A stretch of DNA of 54,411 nucleotides from Saprospiraceae bacterium (GTDB taxonomy: Bacteria > Bacteroidota > Bacteroidia > Chitinophagales > Saprospiraceae). Positions 33,766-42,842 of the stretch are shown one piece after another. The notes below the pieces were generated by a model. It did not search any database, was not told the origin of the DNA, and saw only the letters and a list, made by a program, of their open reading frames with translations. Numbering within the stretch: position 1 is the first letter of the stretch; each line of letters starts with the position of its first letter. The stretch covers positions 1 to 54,411 of the forward strand of contig JALHOZ010000030.1 in the NCBI GenBank assembly GCA_022842725.1. Direction: 5' to 3'. Both the position numbers and the translations under genes were made by a program.

Positions 33766-34147
33766 AGGGAAGGAACCGCGAACTAAAATTACATAGGTTT
33801 TAGGTGCTGGGTGTTAGGTATTAGGCAGTTTTGTCGAACCTTCGGGAGGTGTGAAAGATAAAAAAGTTTTTTTTTTCAATGCTTCGCATTGATTCGTTCA
33901 TACCCATCCCCGTCCCTTCCCTCAGGATGGAAGGGTGACGCACAAGGCCTGGTTTTTAGTGGTTGATTTTTTGAAATTTTAGGGTTCCCTTGGATAGGGG
34001 CGTAGCCCTGTTATCTTAATAGAAAAATCAAAAAACGATAATTTGAGGGGCGTCAGCCCTGAGTTCTCAGAATATGGTCCAATGATTTCCGGTTCATTTT
34101 CTCTGTTTTACCCCAACCCTGAAAGGGTGACTGACCGTTGCGCAGCA

Positions 34148-34177
34148 ATTTTGAGCCCACCCACAAGGGCTCAAAAT
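34148..34177. repeat. GAGCCC palindrome, copy 2
   Basis: Same 11-bp arms and ACCCACAA loop as copy 1. The inner flank is GCAGCA rather than GCGCC. Confidence 0.85.
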
Positions 34178-34330
34178 AGGGAAGGAACCGCGAACCACGG
34201 CTCGCGGGTGAAAAAATCTTTTATTGAAAACTTCGAAATTCCCGACCCTCCGTGCGCCGCTTCGATACAAATCGACAAATCTTACAAATTTAACAAATCA
34301 AACATTCCTAGTGACTGACCGTTGCGCGCC

Positions 34331-34360
34331 ATTTTGAGCCCACCCACAAGGGCTCAAAAT
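34331..34360. repeat. GAGCCC palindrome, copy 3
   Basis: Same arms and loop as copy 1, at the left end of the second direct repeat. Confidence 0.85.
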
Positions 34361-34739
34361 AGGGAAGGAACCGCGAACTAAAATTACATAGGTTTTAGGT
34401 GCTGGGTGTTAGGTTTTAGGCAGTTTTGTCGAACCTTCCGGAGGTGTGGAAGATAAAAAAGGATTTTTTTCAATGCTGCGCATTGATTCGTTCATACCCA
34501 TCCCCGTCCCTTCCCTCAGGATGGAAGGGTGACGCTCAGGGTCTGGTTTTTGTGGTTGATTTTTTGAGATTTTAGGGTGCCCTTGGATAGGGGCGTAGCC
34601 CTGTTATCTTAATAGAAAAATCAAAAAACGGTAATTTGAGGGGCGTTAGCCCTGAGTTCTCAGAATATGGTCCAATAATTTTGGTTCATTTTCTCTGTTT
34701 TACCCCAACCCTGAAAGGGTGACTGACCGTTGCGCAGCA

Positions 34740-34769
34740 ATTTTGAGCCCACCCACAAGGGCTCAAAAT
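34740..34769. repeat. GAGCCC palindrome, copy 4
   Basis: Same arms and loop as copy 1, near the right end of the second direct repeat. Confidence 0.85.
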
Positions 34770-34894
34770 AGGGAAGGAACCGCGAACCACGGCTCGCGGG
34801 TGGAGAATTCTTTTAGTAATTACTTTGATATTCCCGACTCTCATGTAATGCCCCGATACAATTATTGCAAATCAAACAAATATAAAACTTAGTT

Positions 34895-34942
34895 CATTTA
34901 GTCCGTTTTACCCCGACCCCTAAAAGGGTGACGGACTAAATG
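34895..34942 (+). repeat. Loop-conserved hairpin H2
   Basis: CATTTAGTCCG (34895-34905) pairs perfectly with CGGACTAAATG (34932-34942). The 26-nt loop begins TTTTACCCCGACCCC and ends AAAAGGGTGA. The stem differs from H1 at several positions on both arms, while the loop is nearly the same. Confidence 0.8.
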
Positions 34943-34982
34943 GATTACACCAAATTAATTGCAGTATTAAAATGATACTATT

Positions 34983-35171
34983 TTACTTCCCACCGAGGCC
35001 ATCATCGTCCGGGGCTCCCTATAGGGACGGGGTAAAACCCGGGCGATGAAGGCCGGTAATCCATCGACCGGCGAGCTGAGGAACGAAGACCGCTGAGCGA
35101 TGGATTGAGTAAAAGAAGATACGATCCTGTTTTGATTGCGTTAAGCCTTCCAAATGTTTTCGCTCAAGGGT
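34983..35171. repeat. 189-bp structured repeat unit, copy 2
   Basis: Near-identical to 33529-33717. The inner loop stem reads TCCCTATAGGGA in place of the earlier CTCCCTTGAGGG, so the small hairpin is kept by paired changes. One stem position is a mismatch (GATGAAGG). Confidence 0.82.
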
Positions 35172-35237
35172 CGCCTTTCAGGACGCACCTTGGTCGAAAA
35201 CAAGTTGACCTATTGTGCGCCGCCCCGATACAAATCG

Positions 35238-35381
35238 ACAAATCCAACAGTTTTTACAAATCCAACAGTTTTTACAAATCCAACAGTTTTTACAAATCCA
35301 ACAGTTTTTACAAATCAAACAATTCCAACAAATCAAACAATTATTACAAATCAAACAATTCTTACAATTTTAACAATTCCA
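35238..35381. repeat. 18-bp tandem repeat upstream of the restriction gene
   Basis: Four identical units ACAAATCCAACAGTTTTT (35238-35309) are followed by four degenerate ones (ACAAATCAAACAATTCCA and similar). The array ends 40 bp before the start codon at 35422 and just upstream of a weak -7-like TATCTTTA (35397-35404). Copy number could vary by slippage and alter promoter spacing; this is an inference. Confidence 0.85.
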
Positions 35382-35421
35382 ACACCAAAAAAAATTTATC
35401 TTTACCCATTAATATCTGCCT

Positions 35422-38400
35422 ATGCCTCCAAAACTTCTCAAGGTTGCACCCAAAAAAACGCTCAACGCAGCTTTTCTCAAACTCAGACCCCTGCGCAGCG
35501 AAATGGATCTTTTTAAATCCAATCTCATCCGCCTGCTCGACCATATCAATGAATCGGAAAGCGAAGAAAATCAGAAAAATCATGTCCGCGACTTTCTCCT
35601 AAATACATATTATACGCACAAACATGAGGTGAATACCAAAGGTCGCCAGGATCTTGTCATCCATACAGATGGTCATAATACTTCTCCGGTCGGCGTCATC
35701 ATCGAAACAAAACGTCCCGCCAATAAGTCCGAATGGATCTCTGCCGATAAACCGAACAACAAAGCGCTCCACGAACTGGTACTATACTTTCTCCGCGAAC
35801 GGGTGGACGGAAACAACCTCGATATCCGCCATCTCGTCGCAACCAATGTCTATGAATGGTATATCTTTGACGCTTCGGTCTTTGAGAAATTGTTTTATCA
35901 AAATAAAAAATTTGTCCGCGATTACGAAGCATGGCGCGATGGCCAAAAAGTCACCAAAGACACCAATCTTTTTTACAACGAAATCGCACGTCCTTATATA
36001 GACAGTCTCACCGAAGAGATTCCGGTGGCGTTTTTTGACCTGCGGGAATACGATACGGAACTCCGCAATGCCGACAAAGCCGATGACAAAAAACTCATCG
36101 CCCTGCAAAAACTGCTTTCGCCATACCACCTGCTCAAACAGGCTTTTGCCAATGACAGCAACAGCCTCGACAAACGGTTTTACAGCGAACTCCTCCACAT
36201 TATCGGTCTCACGGAAACCAAAGAAGGGGGCAAAAAACTCATCGGTCGACACAAAACCGGCGAACGGCTCTCCGGTACCATACTCGAAGATGCCATCATT
36301 CAGATCGAAAGCCTCGACAAACTTTCCCGCATCGACAAGCCGGGTCAGTACGGTGCCGACAAAGAGGAACGGCTTTTCAACATCGCTCTCGAACTGTCCA
36401 TCACCTGGATCAACCGCATCCTTTTTCTCAAACTCCTCGAAGGGCAGCTCGTGAGCTACCACCAGACAGATGCCAACTACCTTTTTCTCAATAAAAAAAC
36501 CATCCGCGAATACGACGACCTCAATACCTTGTTTTTTCAGGTTCTGGCCAAAAAACACGAAGACCGACACGATGATGTCCGCTCCGCTTTTGTGCGTGTG
36601 CCTTATCTCAACTCGTCCCTTTTTGAACCGACAGAACTCGAACACAATACCATCTTCATCTCCAACCTGAAGGATGACAAAACCATCCCGGTCTATGCGC
36701 AGACGGTCCTGAAAGACAGCTCCGGCAAAAAACGTTCCGGGCAGATGACGACACTCGAATACCTCTTCGAATTTCTCAATGCCTACGACTTCAGCAGTGA
36801 GGGTTCGGAAGATATTCAGGAAGACAACAAAACCCTCATCAATGCTTCCGTCTTAGGGCTGATCTTCGAAAAAATCAACGGCTACAAGGACGGTTCGTTT
36901 TTTACGCCGGGATTTATCACCATGTATATGTGTCGCGAGACCATACGTCGGGCCGTCGTACAGAAGTTTAACGAAACGAAGTCCTGGTCGTGCAGCGATC
37001 TCACAGAACTCTACAACAAAATCGAAGACCGCACCGAAGCCAATGACATCGTCAACAAGCTGCGCATCTGCGACCCTGCCGTAGGTTCCGGACACTTTCT
37101 CGTGTCGGCCCTCAACGAGATCATCGCCATCAAGGGAGAATTGGGCATATTACAGGATGAAAACGGCAGAAGGCTGAAGGATTATGCAGTGGAAGTCATC
37201 AACGACGAACTCATCATCAAGGACGAAAACGGTGATTTGTTTGCCTATAATCCCAAAAATACCGAAAGTCAGCGCATCCAGAAGACCTTGTTTATTGAAA
37301 AGCAGACCATCATCGAAAACTGTTTGTTTGGTGTGGACATCAACCCCAATTCTGTCAAGATCTGTCGTCTCCGGCTTTGGATAGAATTGTTGAAAAACGC
37401 ATATTACAAAAAAGAAAACGAACTCGAGACCCTGCCCAACATCGACATCAACATCAAGTGCGGCAATTCATTGGTGAGTCGTTTTGCTTTGGATGCTGAC
37501 ATTCGTGCTGCTTTAAAAAAGAGCAATTGGACGATAGATGGTTACAAAGCGGCTGTGTCCACTTATCGTAATACAAAGAGTCGGGAGATAAAAAACGAAA
37601 TGGAAAGTCTTATTCTACAAATGAAGCAAAAATTTTCTTCGGAAATAAGAATGAGTGATCCAAATAAAAAGAGATTGGATAAATTAGCAAGTGAACTTTA
37701 CCACAGATTTACAGGAACCTTTTTATTTGAGTCTCAAGCTCCTTATGAAAATTATGAAGATCCGATTGAGAAAAAGAAAAAAGCAGAACAAGAAAAACTT
37801 GAAAAGGAAATAGCTTTAATAAATCAAAAGCTTGAAGAATCTAAAAATAATGTAATTTACAATAATTCATTTGAATGGAGGTTTGAGTTTCCCGAAGTTT
37901 TAAATGATGAAGGTGACTTTATTGGCTTTGATGTTGTGATCGGGAATCCTCCGTATTACTCTATGTCTAAAATTAAGGATCAAGCAGATTATTTTTTAAA
38001 TGCTGGTTATGAGACCTACTCTAAAGGAGCTGATATTTACTGTCTATTCTACGAATTAGGTGGTAGAATTCTCAAAGCAAATGGTTATTTAACATATATC
38101 ACTTCCAATTCTTGGCTAAGGGCTATTTATGGCGAATTACTTAAAGCACATTTCATGAAAAGCCTACAACCCATTACACTGTTGAACATTGAAGACGTGC
38201 AAATATTTGAAGAAGCCACTGTTGAATCGAACATCATTACATTACAAAAAAGAAAGTTGACCGATAATTTTTCTGTAGTCAATTTATCGAGCGAATATGT
38301 GTTTGGTGCTTCTCTTTCTGACTATTTTGACCAAAACCATTTTGAATTTTCTGTTCCCGAAACTTCAGAATGGTTTATTGGAAACCAGACAGTTGGTAAT

Positions 38401-39201
38401 CTCAAAGCTAAAATCGAATCACAGGGAAAGCAATTAAAAGAATTCGATATAGAAATTAATAGGGGCTTTTTAACAGGTTATAATGAGGCCTTTATCATTG
38501 ACGAAGACAAGAAAGACGAATTGATACAACTTGACCCTAAAAACGAAGGAATTATTAAGCCCATTTTACGAGGAAGGGATTTGAAGAAGTACAGTTATGA
38601 AAATTCTCATAAATGGTCTATATGTACTTTTCCTAGTCTGAACATTGATATTAATAAATTTTCCGTGCTAAAAGAGTATTTTTTAGGTGTTGGCAAAAAA
38701 AGATTAGAACAAAGTGGAAAATTAGGCAGTAGAAAAAAAACAAACAATCAATGGTTCGAAACTCAGGACTCAATTTCTTATTGGAAAGACTTTGAAAAAC
38801 CCAAAATCGTATGGGGTGAGATTTCGGACAAGCCCAAATTTGCATATGATGATGCCAACTTCTATGCGGAAGCCACCACTTTTTTGATGACAGGAGAAAA
38901 ATTGAAATTCTTATTGGCCATTCTTAATTCAAAAGTTTCGGAGTGGTATTTTAATTTAATTGGTACTACTACAGGGATGGGAACAAACAGATGGAAGAAG
39001 TACAAAATAGAATTGCTACCGATAAAAGTGCCTTCGGAAAGTCAAGAGCAAGAAATCGAGAAACTAGTCGACCAAATCCTTGCCCTCAAATCCCAAGACC
39101 CATCTGCCGATACCACTTACTTAGAGGCTGAGATCGACCGGATGGTCTACGACCTGTATGGATTGACGGAAGAGGAGAGGAAGATTGTGGAGGGGGAGTA
39201 G
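35422..39201 (+). CDS. Type IIG restriction-modification enzyme, Eco57I-like
   Basis: One 1259-residue polypeptide that should both cut and methylate DNA at adenine. An N-terminal nuclease core is visible as D77...E95-T-K97 (VIIETKRPANKSEW). The methyltransferase follows with AdoMet motif I at about 549-560 (DPAVGSGHFL, D551) and catalytic motif IV at 842-845 (NPPY in VIGNPPYYSM). The C-terminal part, with RGFLTGYNEAFIIDED and LLAILNSKVSEWYF, resembles the TaqI-like target-recognition region and ends with a helical tail. Base composition shifts: to about 37.48 kb it is near 50% GC, then clearly AT-rich to about 39.03 kb, then GC-rich again, so the motif IV and recognition part looks exchanged. 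PglX of BREX is an alternative, but no other BREX gene is present. Confidence 0.88.
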   Translation: MPPKLLKVAPKKTLNAAFLKLRPLRSEMDLFKSNLIRLLDHINESESEENQKNHVRDFLLNTYYTHKHEVNTKGRQDLVIHTDGHNTSPVGVIIETKRPANKSEWISADKPNNKALHELVLYFLRERVDGNNLDIRHLVATNVYEWYIFDASVFEKLFYQNKKFVRDYEAWRDGQKVTKDTNLFYNEIARPYIDSLTEEIPVAFFDLREYDTELRNADKADDKKLIALQKLLSPYHLLKQAFANDSNSLDKRFYSELLHIIGLTETKEGGKKLIGRHKTGERLSGTILEDAIIQIESLDKLSRIDKPGQYGADKEERLFNIALELSITWINRILFLKLLEGQLVSYHQTDANYLFLNKKTIREYDDLNTLFFQVLAKKHEDRHDDVRSAFVRVPYLNSSLFEPTELEHNTIFISNLKDDKTIPVYAQTVLKDSSGKKRSGQMTTLEYLFEFLNAYDFSSEGSEDIQEDNKTLINASVLGLIFEKINGYKDGSFFTPGFITMYMCRETIRRAVVQKFNETKSWSCSDLTELYNKIEDRTEANDIVNKLRICDPAVGSGHFLVSALNEIIAIKGELGILQDENGRRLKDYAVEVINDELIIKDENGDLFAYNPKNTESQRIQKTLFIEKQTIIENCLFGVDINPNSVKICRLRLWIELLKNAYYKKENELETLPNIDINIKCGNSLVSRFALDADIRAALKKSNWTIDGYKAAVSTYRNTKSREIKNEMESLILQMKQKFSSEIRMSDPNKKRLDKLASELYHRFTGTFLFESQAPYENYEDPIEKKKKAEQEKLEKEIALINQKLEESKNNVIYNNSFEWRFEFPEVLNDEGDFIGFDVVIGNPPYYSMSKIKDQADYFLNAGYETYSKGADIYCLFYELGGRILKANGYLTYITSNSWLRAIYGELLKAHFMKSLQPITLLNIEDVQIFEEATVESNIITLQKRKLTDNFSVVNLSSEYVFGASLSDYFDQNHFEFSVPETSEWFIGNQTVGNLKAKIESQGKQLKEFDIEINRGFLTGYNEAFIIDEDKKDELIQLDPKNEGIIKPILRGRDLKKYSYENSHKWSICTFPSLNIDINKFSVLKEYFLGVGKKRLEQSGKLGSRKKTNNQWFETQDSISYWKDFEKPKIVWGEISDKPKFAYDDANFYAEATTFLMTGEKLKFLLAILNSKVSEWYFNLIGTTTGMGTNRWKKYKIELLPIKVPSESQEQEIEKLVDQILALKSQDPSADTTYLEAEIDRMVYDLYGLTEEERKIVEGE

Positions 39202-39303
39202 AATTAGGTTTCAAACGTAATTACGAGTTAATAAATAAAAAAGGATGTCAAAAAATAGAAAAAGTTTTTATAAATTGAATCAAATATTTTAAAATACTAT
39301 TAT

Positions 39304-42300
39304 ATGAAATTTAAACTTGTTATTAATTATACAGATCCTGTTTCAAATTTTACAAAGTACCTTGTTGAAAATAAGGAAGGTAATTATGAGTTTTTAAGTT
39401 ATACAGATCCTTCAATAAATGCATGGTTTAATAGATTTGATGCAGAGAATAAAATATATAGAATCCTTTTTCCTGAAGACAAAAAAAGAAAATTATCTAG
39501 AGATTTATTAAATGGAATTCAATATTTTGAGTTTACTAAAATGCAGCAATTATGTAACGATAATTTGACTATATTGGACGTAAAAGCTGTCATATATATA
39601 CCAGTTCTTGAACCGTATTTGTGGGTAGACTCAGAAAAACTAGAATCTTCAAATGATTTTTTTAATAAATACTTTGATAATAAATCAAACAAAAAACAAA
39701 CTTCTCTTTTTAACTATAAGAGTATAAATTTTATAAATAAACTTGTAGATGCAAGTAGAAGAAATAAACTCGTACTATTTATAGGATCAGGTTTTTCAAA
39801 AAATTATGGATATCCCCTTTGGGGTGAACTTTTAGAAGATATTAAACAGAAATATGGTATTTCTGAAACAAATGATCCTTTAAAATTCGCTCAGTTATTT
39901 TATAACACGGTTGGTCATAACGAATATTATAGTTATTTAAGGAGTATATTTTTAAAGTCTCCAGTCAAACCTACTATTGATCTATTAAAAGAAATTTTCA
40001 AAATAGACCCTAATGCAATAATTACTACAAATTATGATAATTTGTTAGAGAATAGTAGTTATAATTTGGATTACCAAGTAATTAGTGCAAATGAAGATCT
40101 TGCTTACAGCAAGTCATCCAGATTTATTCTAAAAATGCATGGCGATTTTAAGAAAGACAATATTGTTTTTAAAGAAGATGATTACTTATCATATAGTAAA
40201 ACTCATCAATTAATAGAATATTATGTACAATCTTTAATTGCTTCTAAAACATTTTTAATTATTGGTTTTAGTTATGATGATATTAATCTAAAATATATTG
40301 TCCAGCGTATAAAGGATATTCATCAGAAAGATTTTAATAGGATTTGCATATTCTTTACTGAGAGTCATATACCTGAAGTAGAGATAAAATACTATGAAAG
40401 TAAAGGTTTAGATGTATTATGTTGTAATGATGATTTATTATCCTTTTTGAATATAAGTTTCAATAAAGGCTCAAATATCCCTGGGGATAGCCTATATTAT
40501 TTTTTGACATTACTAAATTTGTCTATAAATAATGAGATTGGCATTGAAATTAAAAACCCTGTTGAACAAGCTTTTAGTTTGTTTGAGAAATATAAACATC
40601 TTCCAACAGTGTCTCCTTACACTTTGTATAATTATAAGCCTTTTACTGAGTCAGAAAATGGTTTTTATCCAAAATATATACCTGAGGAAGGTTGTTTGAA
40701 TTTTGGCGAAAATGAATTTTGGAGAAGGTTTAATCAAATTAGTTTTAATTTTACTAATATTTCTGATTCAATTGACTATAAAAGTTTAAAAATTTCAAAT
40801 GAAGAACTTAAATGGTGGGATGCTATTTTTAAAGTTAACGGGTTGTCTTGTGTTTATTTTTATGGCTTAAACGGTGGAAATTATTATAAAAGGAGTTTTA
40901 CAAATGATGGTGTTTATTTAAGACTTTATGATTTGAAAAAGGAAGGAAAAATTAAGGAATTACTTCAGAATTGTCTTGAACTTGCATTTGATACAGAGAT
41001 ACTAATGGAAAAATTGTCTCAATACAACGAGGCAGTTTATTATTTAGTTTATTTTGGTAAAACAAGTTATGCAGCAATTATAGGCACTAAATTGCTTTCC
41101 TATTATATACAAGGTAAAGATTTTTATAATGCATTAAGACTTATTACAATATTATCGGATTTGAAATACCAAGTTAGAAATGGCTTTAATTCAGATTTTA
41201 CTAAGGAAAAGGAATTAGAATTATTTAATTTAATTGACGAGTATAATGAATCTTTGACCTTTCATAATTTTAATTTAACACTATTTGAAAGGATAAATTA
41301 TATTAATGTATTTGGAGAAGAAATATCTTTAAGACTTTTGCAAGATGCAAAGAAGTATTTTGATTCATTTGAACGAGATTTCTTAACTTTGAGAACAAAG
41401 AATGCTGAATTAATGGGGCCGAACTATCCGGAAAAAATATTTTATTTGTTTAATTTTATATACTTTCAGCATTATTATAACTCTAATCCAAAATTATTTT
41501 ACTCTAATAGAAAAGACTTTGTAAATATTTTTATATATACTAATTTAATAAGTATTAATATAGATAGGAATTACCATTCATATAATTCTAAAGGACTGGA
41601 TGATATGTTTTTGTCAATATTTTTAAATTATTTTAATCCAAATGATCTTTTATCATTTTATAAAAAGTATAATGATATTAATGTTAGATTTAATAATGAA
41701 ACAAGGTTATTTTTTGAGCAGTACTTAAAGAACTATATTGATTCTCTTGTTGAATATGATTTCATGAATAACTTGTGTATGAATGATGTATTTGAGATGG
41801 AAATGAAAAAGAATATTTTCTTTAAGCAAGAAGTGAATTACAAATTTATAAAAATATTATGGACACTAACTCGATTGGATGATAACGATTTAAGAGATAG
41901 GTTGTTAGATCAATATATAAATAAGATATACTTTGTAATATATGAAAGAATTATATATGATTATGATGTTTTACCCGAGTTTTTAGGAGTTTTATTGGAT
42001 GTAAATATTGACTACTATATAAAAATTTTAAATAGTTTGTCTGTAAGTGATTTGAGTAGAAGATACCGCTTGGAAATATTTTTTCGCTATCTATCGAAAT
42101 TATTTGAAAATTATGGTCAAGATGTTCTAAATAATAATTTTGAGTTTATTTTTAAGGAATTTTATGATTTAAATGGAACTTACCAGTCTCTTTTAATTCA
42201 AATTTTAGCGCAATATAATATAAAGTTCTTGGCTAATTTTGCTTTAAACATAGATTTAAATAGAATAAAATTCGATCTCTTGAAGAGTTACTTTATTTAT

Positions 42301-42708
42301 CTTCGACAAGGTAAAATTAGAGCAATTGAAATCGCTCTTTCAAAAGAAATCGATGATAGTAATATAAGGAATTTTACAGATGAATCTGTTTTTTATATTA
42401 ACGATGAAAATACTGCAAAGCCATTATATCTTATACTAAATGATAATAAAATTAAATATCGTCTTAAAAATAAATCACTTGGACTGTATTACAAATTTGC
42501 TCTATATCCAAATGAGTTCAATTATTTATTGTTAAATTCTAAGTGGCTTTTAACTGGTCATTCTTTTTATAATATAAAATTTCTTAGTAAAGAAACTATT
42601 CTTATATGGTTAAGTAAGTTATCAGAGTTAAAAAGTCAGTATCCTGAAATATTAATTGATCATATGTTTAAAAATTTGGGCGAAGCAATTGGTAAATTAA
42701 ATAAATAA
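39304..42708 (+). CDS. SIR2-domain protein, probable anti-phage NADase
   Basis: A 1134-residue protein with a SIR2-like NAD-binding domain at about 145-350. The glycine loop is GSGFSKNYGYPLW (G161-S-G163), the catalytic-type Asn lies in TTNYDNLLE (N243), the His in MHGDFKKD (H279), and a Rossmann end strand reads FLIIGFSYDDINLKY. SIR2 domains of this sort, as in DSR1/DSR2, Thoeris ThsA and SIR2-HerA systems, deplete NAD during phage infection. The first 140 residues (MKFKLVINYTDPVSNFTKYL onward) and the roughly 780-residue C-terminal part, rich in Tyr, Asn, Phe and Lys, match nothing I recognise; the latter is probably a helical sensor. GC content is far below the neighbours, arguing for transfer. 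It follows the restriction gene by 102 bp on the same strand. Confidence 0.85.
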   Translation: MKFKLVINYTDPVSNFTKYLVENKEGNYEFLSYTDPSINAWFNRFDAENKIYRILFPEDKKRKLSRDLLNGIQYFEFTKMQQLCNDNLTILDVKAVIYIPVLEPYLWVDSEKLESSNDFFNKYFDNKSNKKQTSLFNYKSINFINKLVDASRRNKLVLFIGSGFSKNYGYPLWGELLEDIKQKYGISETNDPLKFAQLFYNTVGHNEYYSYLRSIFLKSPVKPTIDLLKEIFKIDPNAIITTNYDNLLENSSYNLDYQVISANEDLAYSKSSRFILKMHGDFKKDNIVFKEDDYLSYSKTHQLIEYYVQSLIASKTFLIIGFSYDDINLKYIVQRIKDIHQKDFNRICIFFTESHIPEVEIKYYESKGLDVLCCNDDLLSFLNISFNKGSNIPGDSLYYFLTLLNLSINNEIGIEIKNPVEQAFSLFEKYKHLPTVSPYTLYNYKPFTESENGFYPKYIPEEGCLNFGENEFWRRFNQISFNFTNISDSIDYKSLKISNEELKWWDAIFKVNGLSCVYFYGLNGGNYYKRSFTNDGVYLRLYDLKKEGKIKELLQNCLELAFDTEILMEKLSQYNEAVYYLVYFGKTSYAAIIGTKLLSYYIQGKDFYNALRLITILSDLKYQVRNGFNSDFTKEKELELFNLIDEYNESLTFHNFNLTLFERINYINVFGEEISLRLLQDAKKYFDSFERDFLTLRTKNAELMGPNYPEKIFYLFNFIYFQHYYNSNPKLFYSNRKDFVNIFIYTNLISINIDRNYHSYNSKGLDDMFLSIFLNYFNPNDLLSFYKKYNDINVRFNNETRLFFEQYLKNYIDSLVEYDFMNNLCMNDVFEMEMKKNIFFKQEVNYKFIKILWTLTRLDDNDLRDRLLDQYINKIYFVIYERIIYDYDVLPEFLGVLLDVNIDYYIKILNSLSVSDLSRRYRLEIFFRYLSKLFENYGQDVLNNNFEFIFKEFYDLNGTYQSLLIQILAQYNIKFLANFALNIDLNRIKFDLLKSYFIYLRQGKIRAIEIALSKEIDDSNIRNFTDESVFYINDENTAKPLYLILNDNKIKYRLKNKSLGLYYKFALYPNEFNYLLLNSKWLLTGHSFYNIKFLSKETILIWLSKLSELKSQYPEILIDHMFKNLGEAIGKLNK

Positions 42709-42781
42709 TTTCTTTAAAGTAGGATATTCTGATTCTATGTTGCTAATGCAATTTTGATAAATAGATTAAATCCTGCTTTAA

Positions 42782-42811
42782 GGCGCAAGATTGTAACTTG
42801 TGCCTGTAATA
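42782..42811. repeat. Dispersed CAAG-TTGTAACTTG palindrome, copy 1
   Basis: GGCGCAAGATTGTAACTTG followed by TGCCTGTAAT. GGC/GCC and CAAG/CTTG pair across a short centre. Related copies are at 43933 and 50091. Confidence 0.65.
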
Positions 42812-42842
42812 CACCTTTTTTGATAGTTAGGAGTATTTTAGG

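Larger units (their letters stand above)
33716..34210. repeat. About 490-bp direct repeat, copy 1
   Basis: It runs from GTGACTGACCGTTGCGC through a GAGCCC palindrome, TTAGGT words, CAATGCTTCGCATTG, GGGGCGTAGCCCT, a truncated hairpin and a second GAGCCC palindrome to GGCTCGCGGGTG. The copy at 34311-34802 keeps the same order. Confidence 0.8.
34311..34802. repeat. About 490-bp direct repeat, copy 2
   Basis: Same order of elements as 33716-34210, with scattered substitutions. The roughly 100 bp separating the two copies (34211-34310) differ from what follows copy 2, apart from a shared CGATACAA/CAAATCAAACA theme. Confidence 0.8.
33115..35421. repeat. 2.3-kb gene-free region of layered repeats
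   Basis: No supportable gene lies here. The main elements are a 189-bp unit in two copies (33529-33717 and 34983-35171), a roughly 490-bp direct repeat in two copies spaced 595 bp apart (33716-34210 and 34311-34802), four copies of a GAGCCC palindrome, several hairpins sharing a TTTTACCCC loop, GGGGCGTAGCCCT-type mini-hairpins, TTAGGT microrepeats and an 18-bp tandem array at the right end. Base composition is higher in GC than the defence genes that follow. Apparent open frames are by-products of the repeats. Confidence 0.85.

Noticed and set aside
34043-34318. A 91-codon rightward frame in the repeat region
   Set aside because: It covers only repeat DNA, and the homologous frame is not kept in the second repeat copy.
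33716-34802. Integron attC sites formed by the GAGCCC palindromes
   Set aside because: The outer triplets are GTT on the left and AAC on the right, the reverse of attC core sites, and there is no integrase or cassette gene.
35105-35602. Open frames running through the 18-bp repeats into the restriction gene
   Set aside because: They consist mainly of translated repeats (NSFYKS) and then overlap the real gene in other frames.
35782-36645. A 287-codon leftward frame opposite the restriction gene
   Set aside because: It is a composition-driven shadow of the GC-rich part of the methyltransferase gene, with no domain.
35422-39201. A BREX system with PglX
   Set aside because: Size and methyltransferase motifs would fit PglX, but the N-terminal D...ExK nuclease core and the absence of any other brx or pgl gene favour a stand-alone type IIG enzyme.
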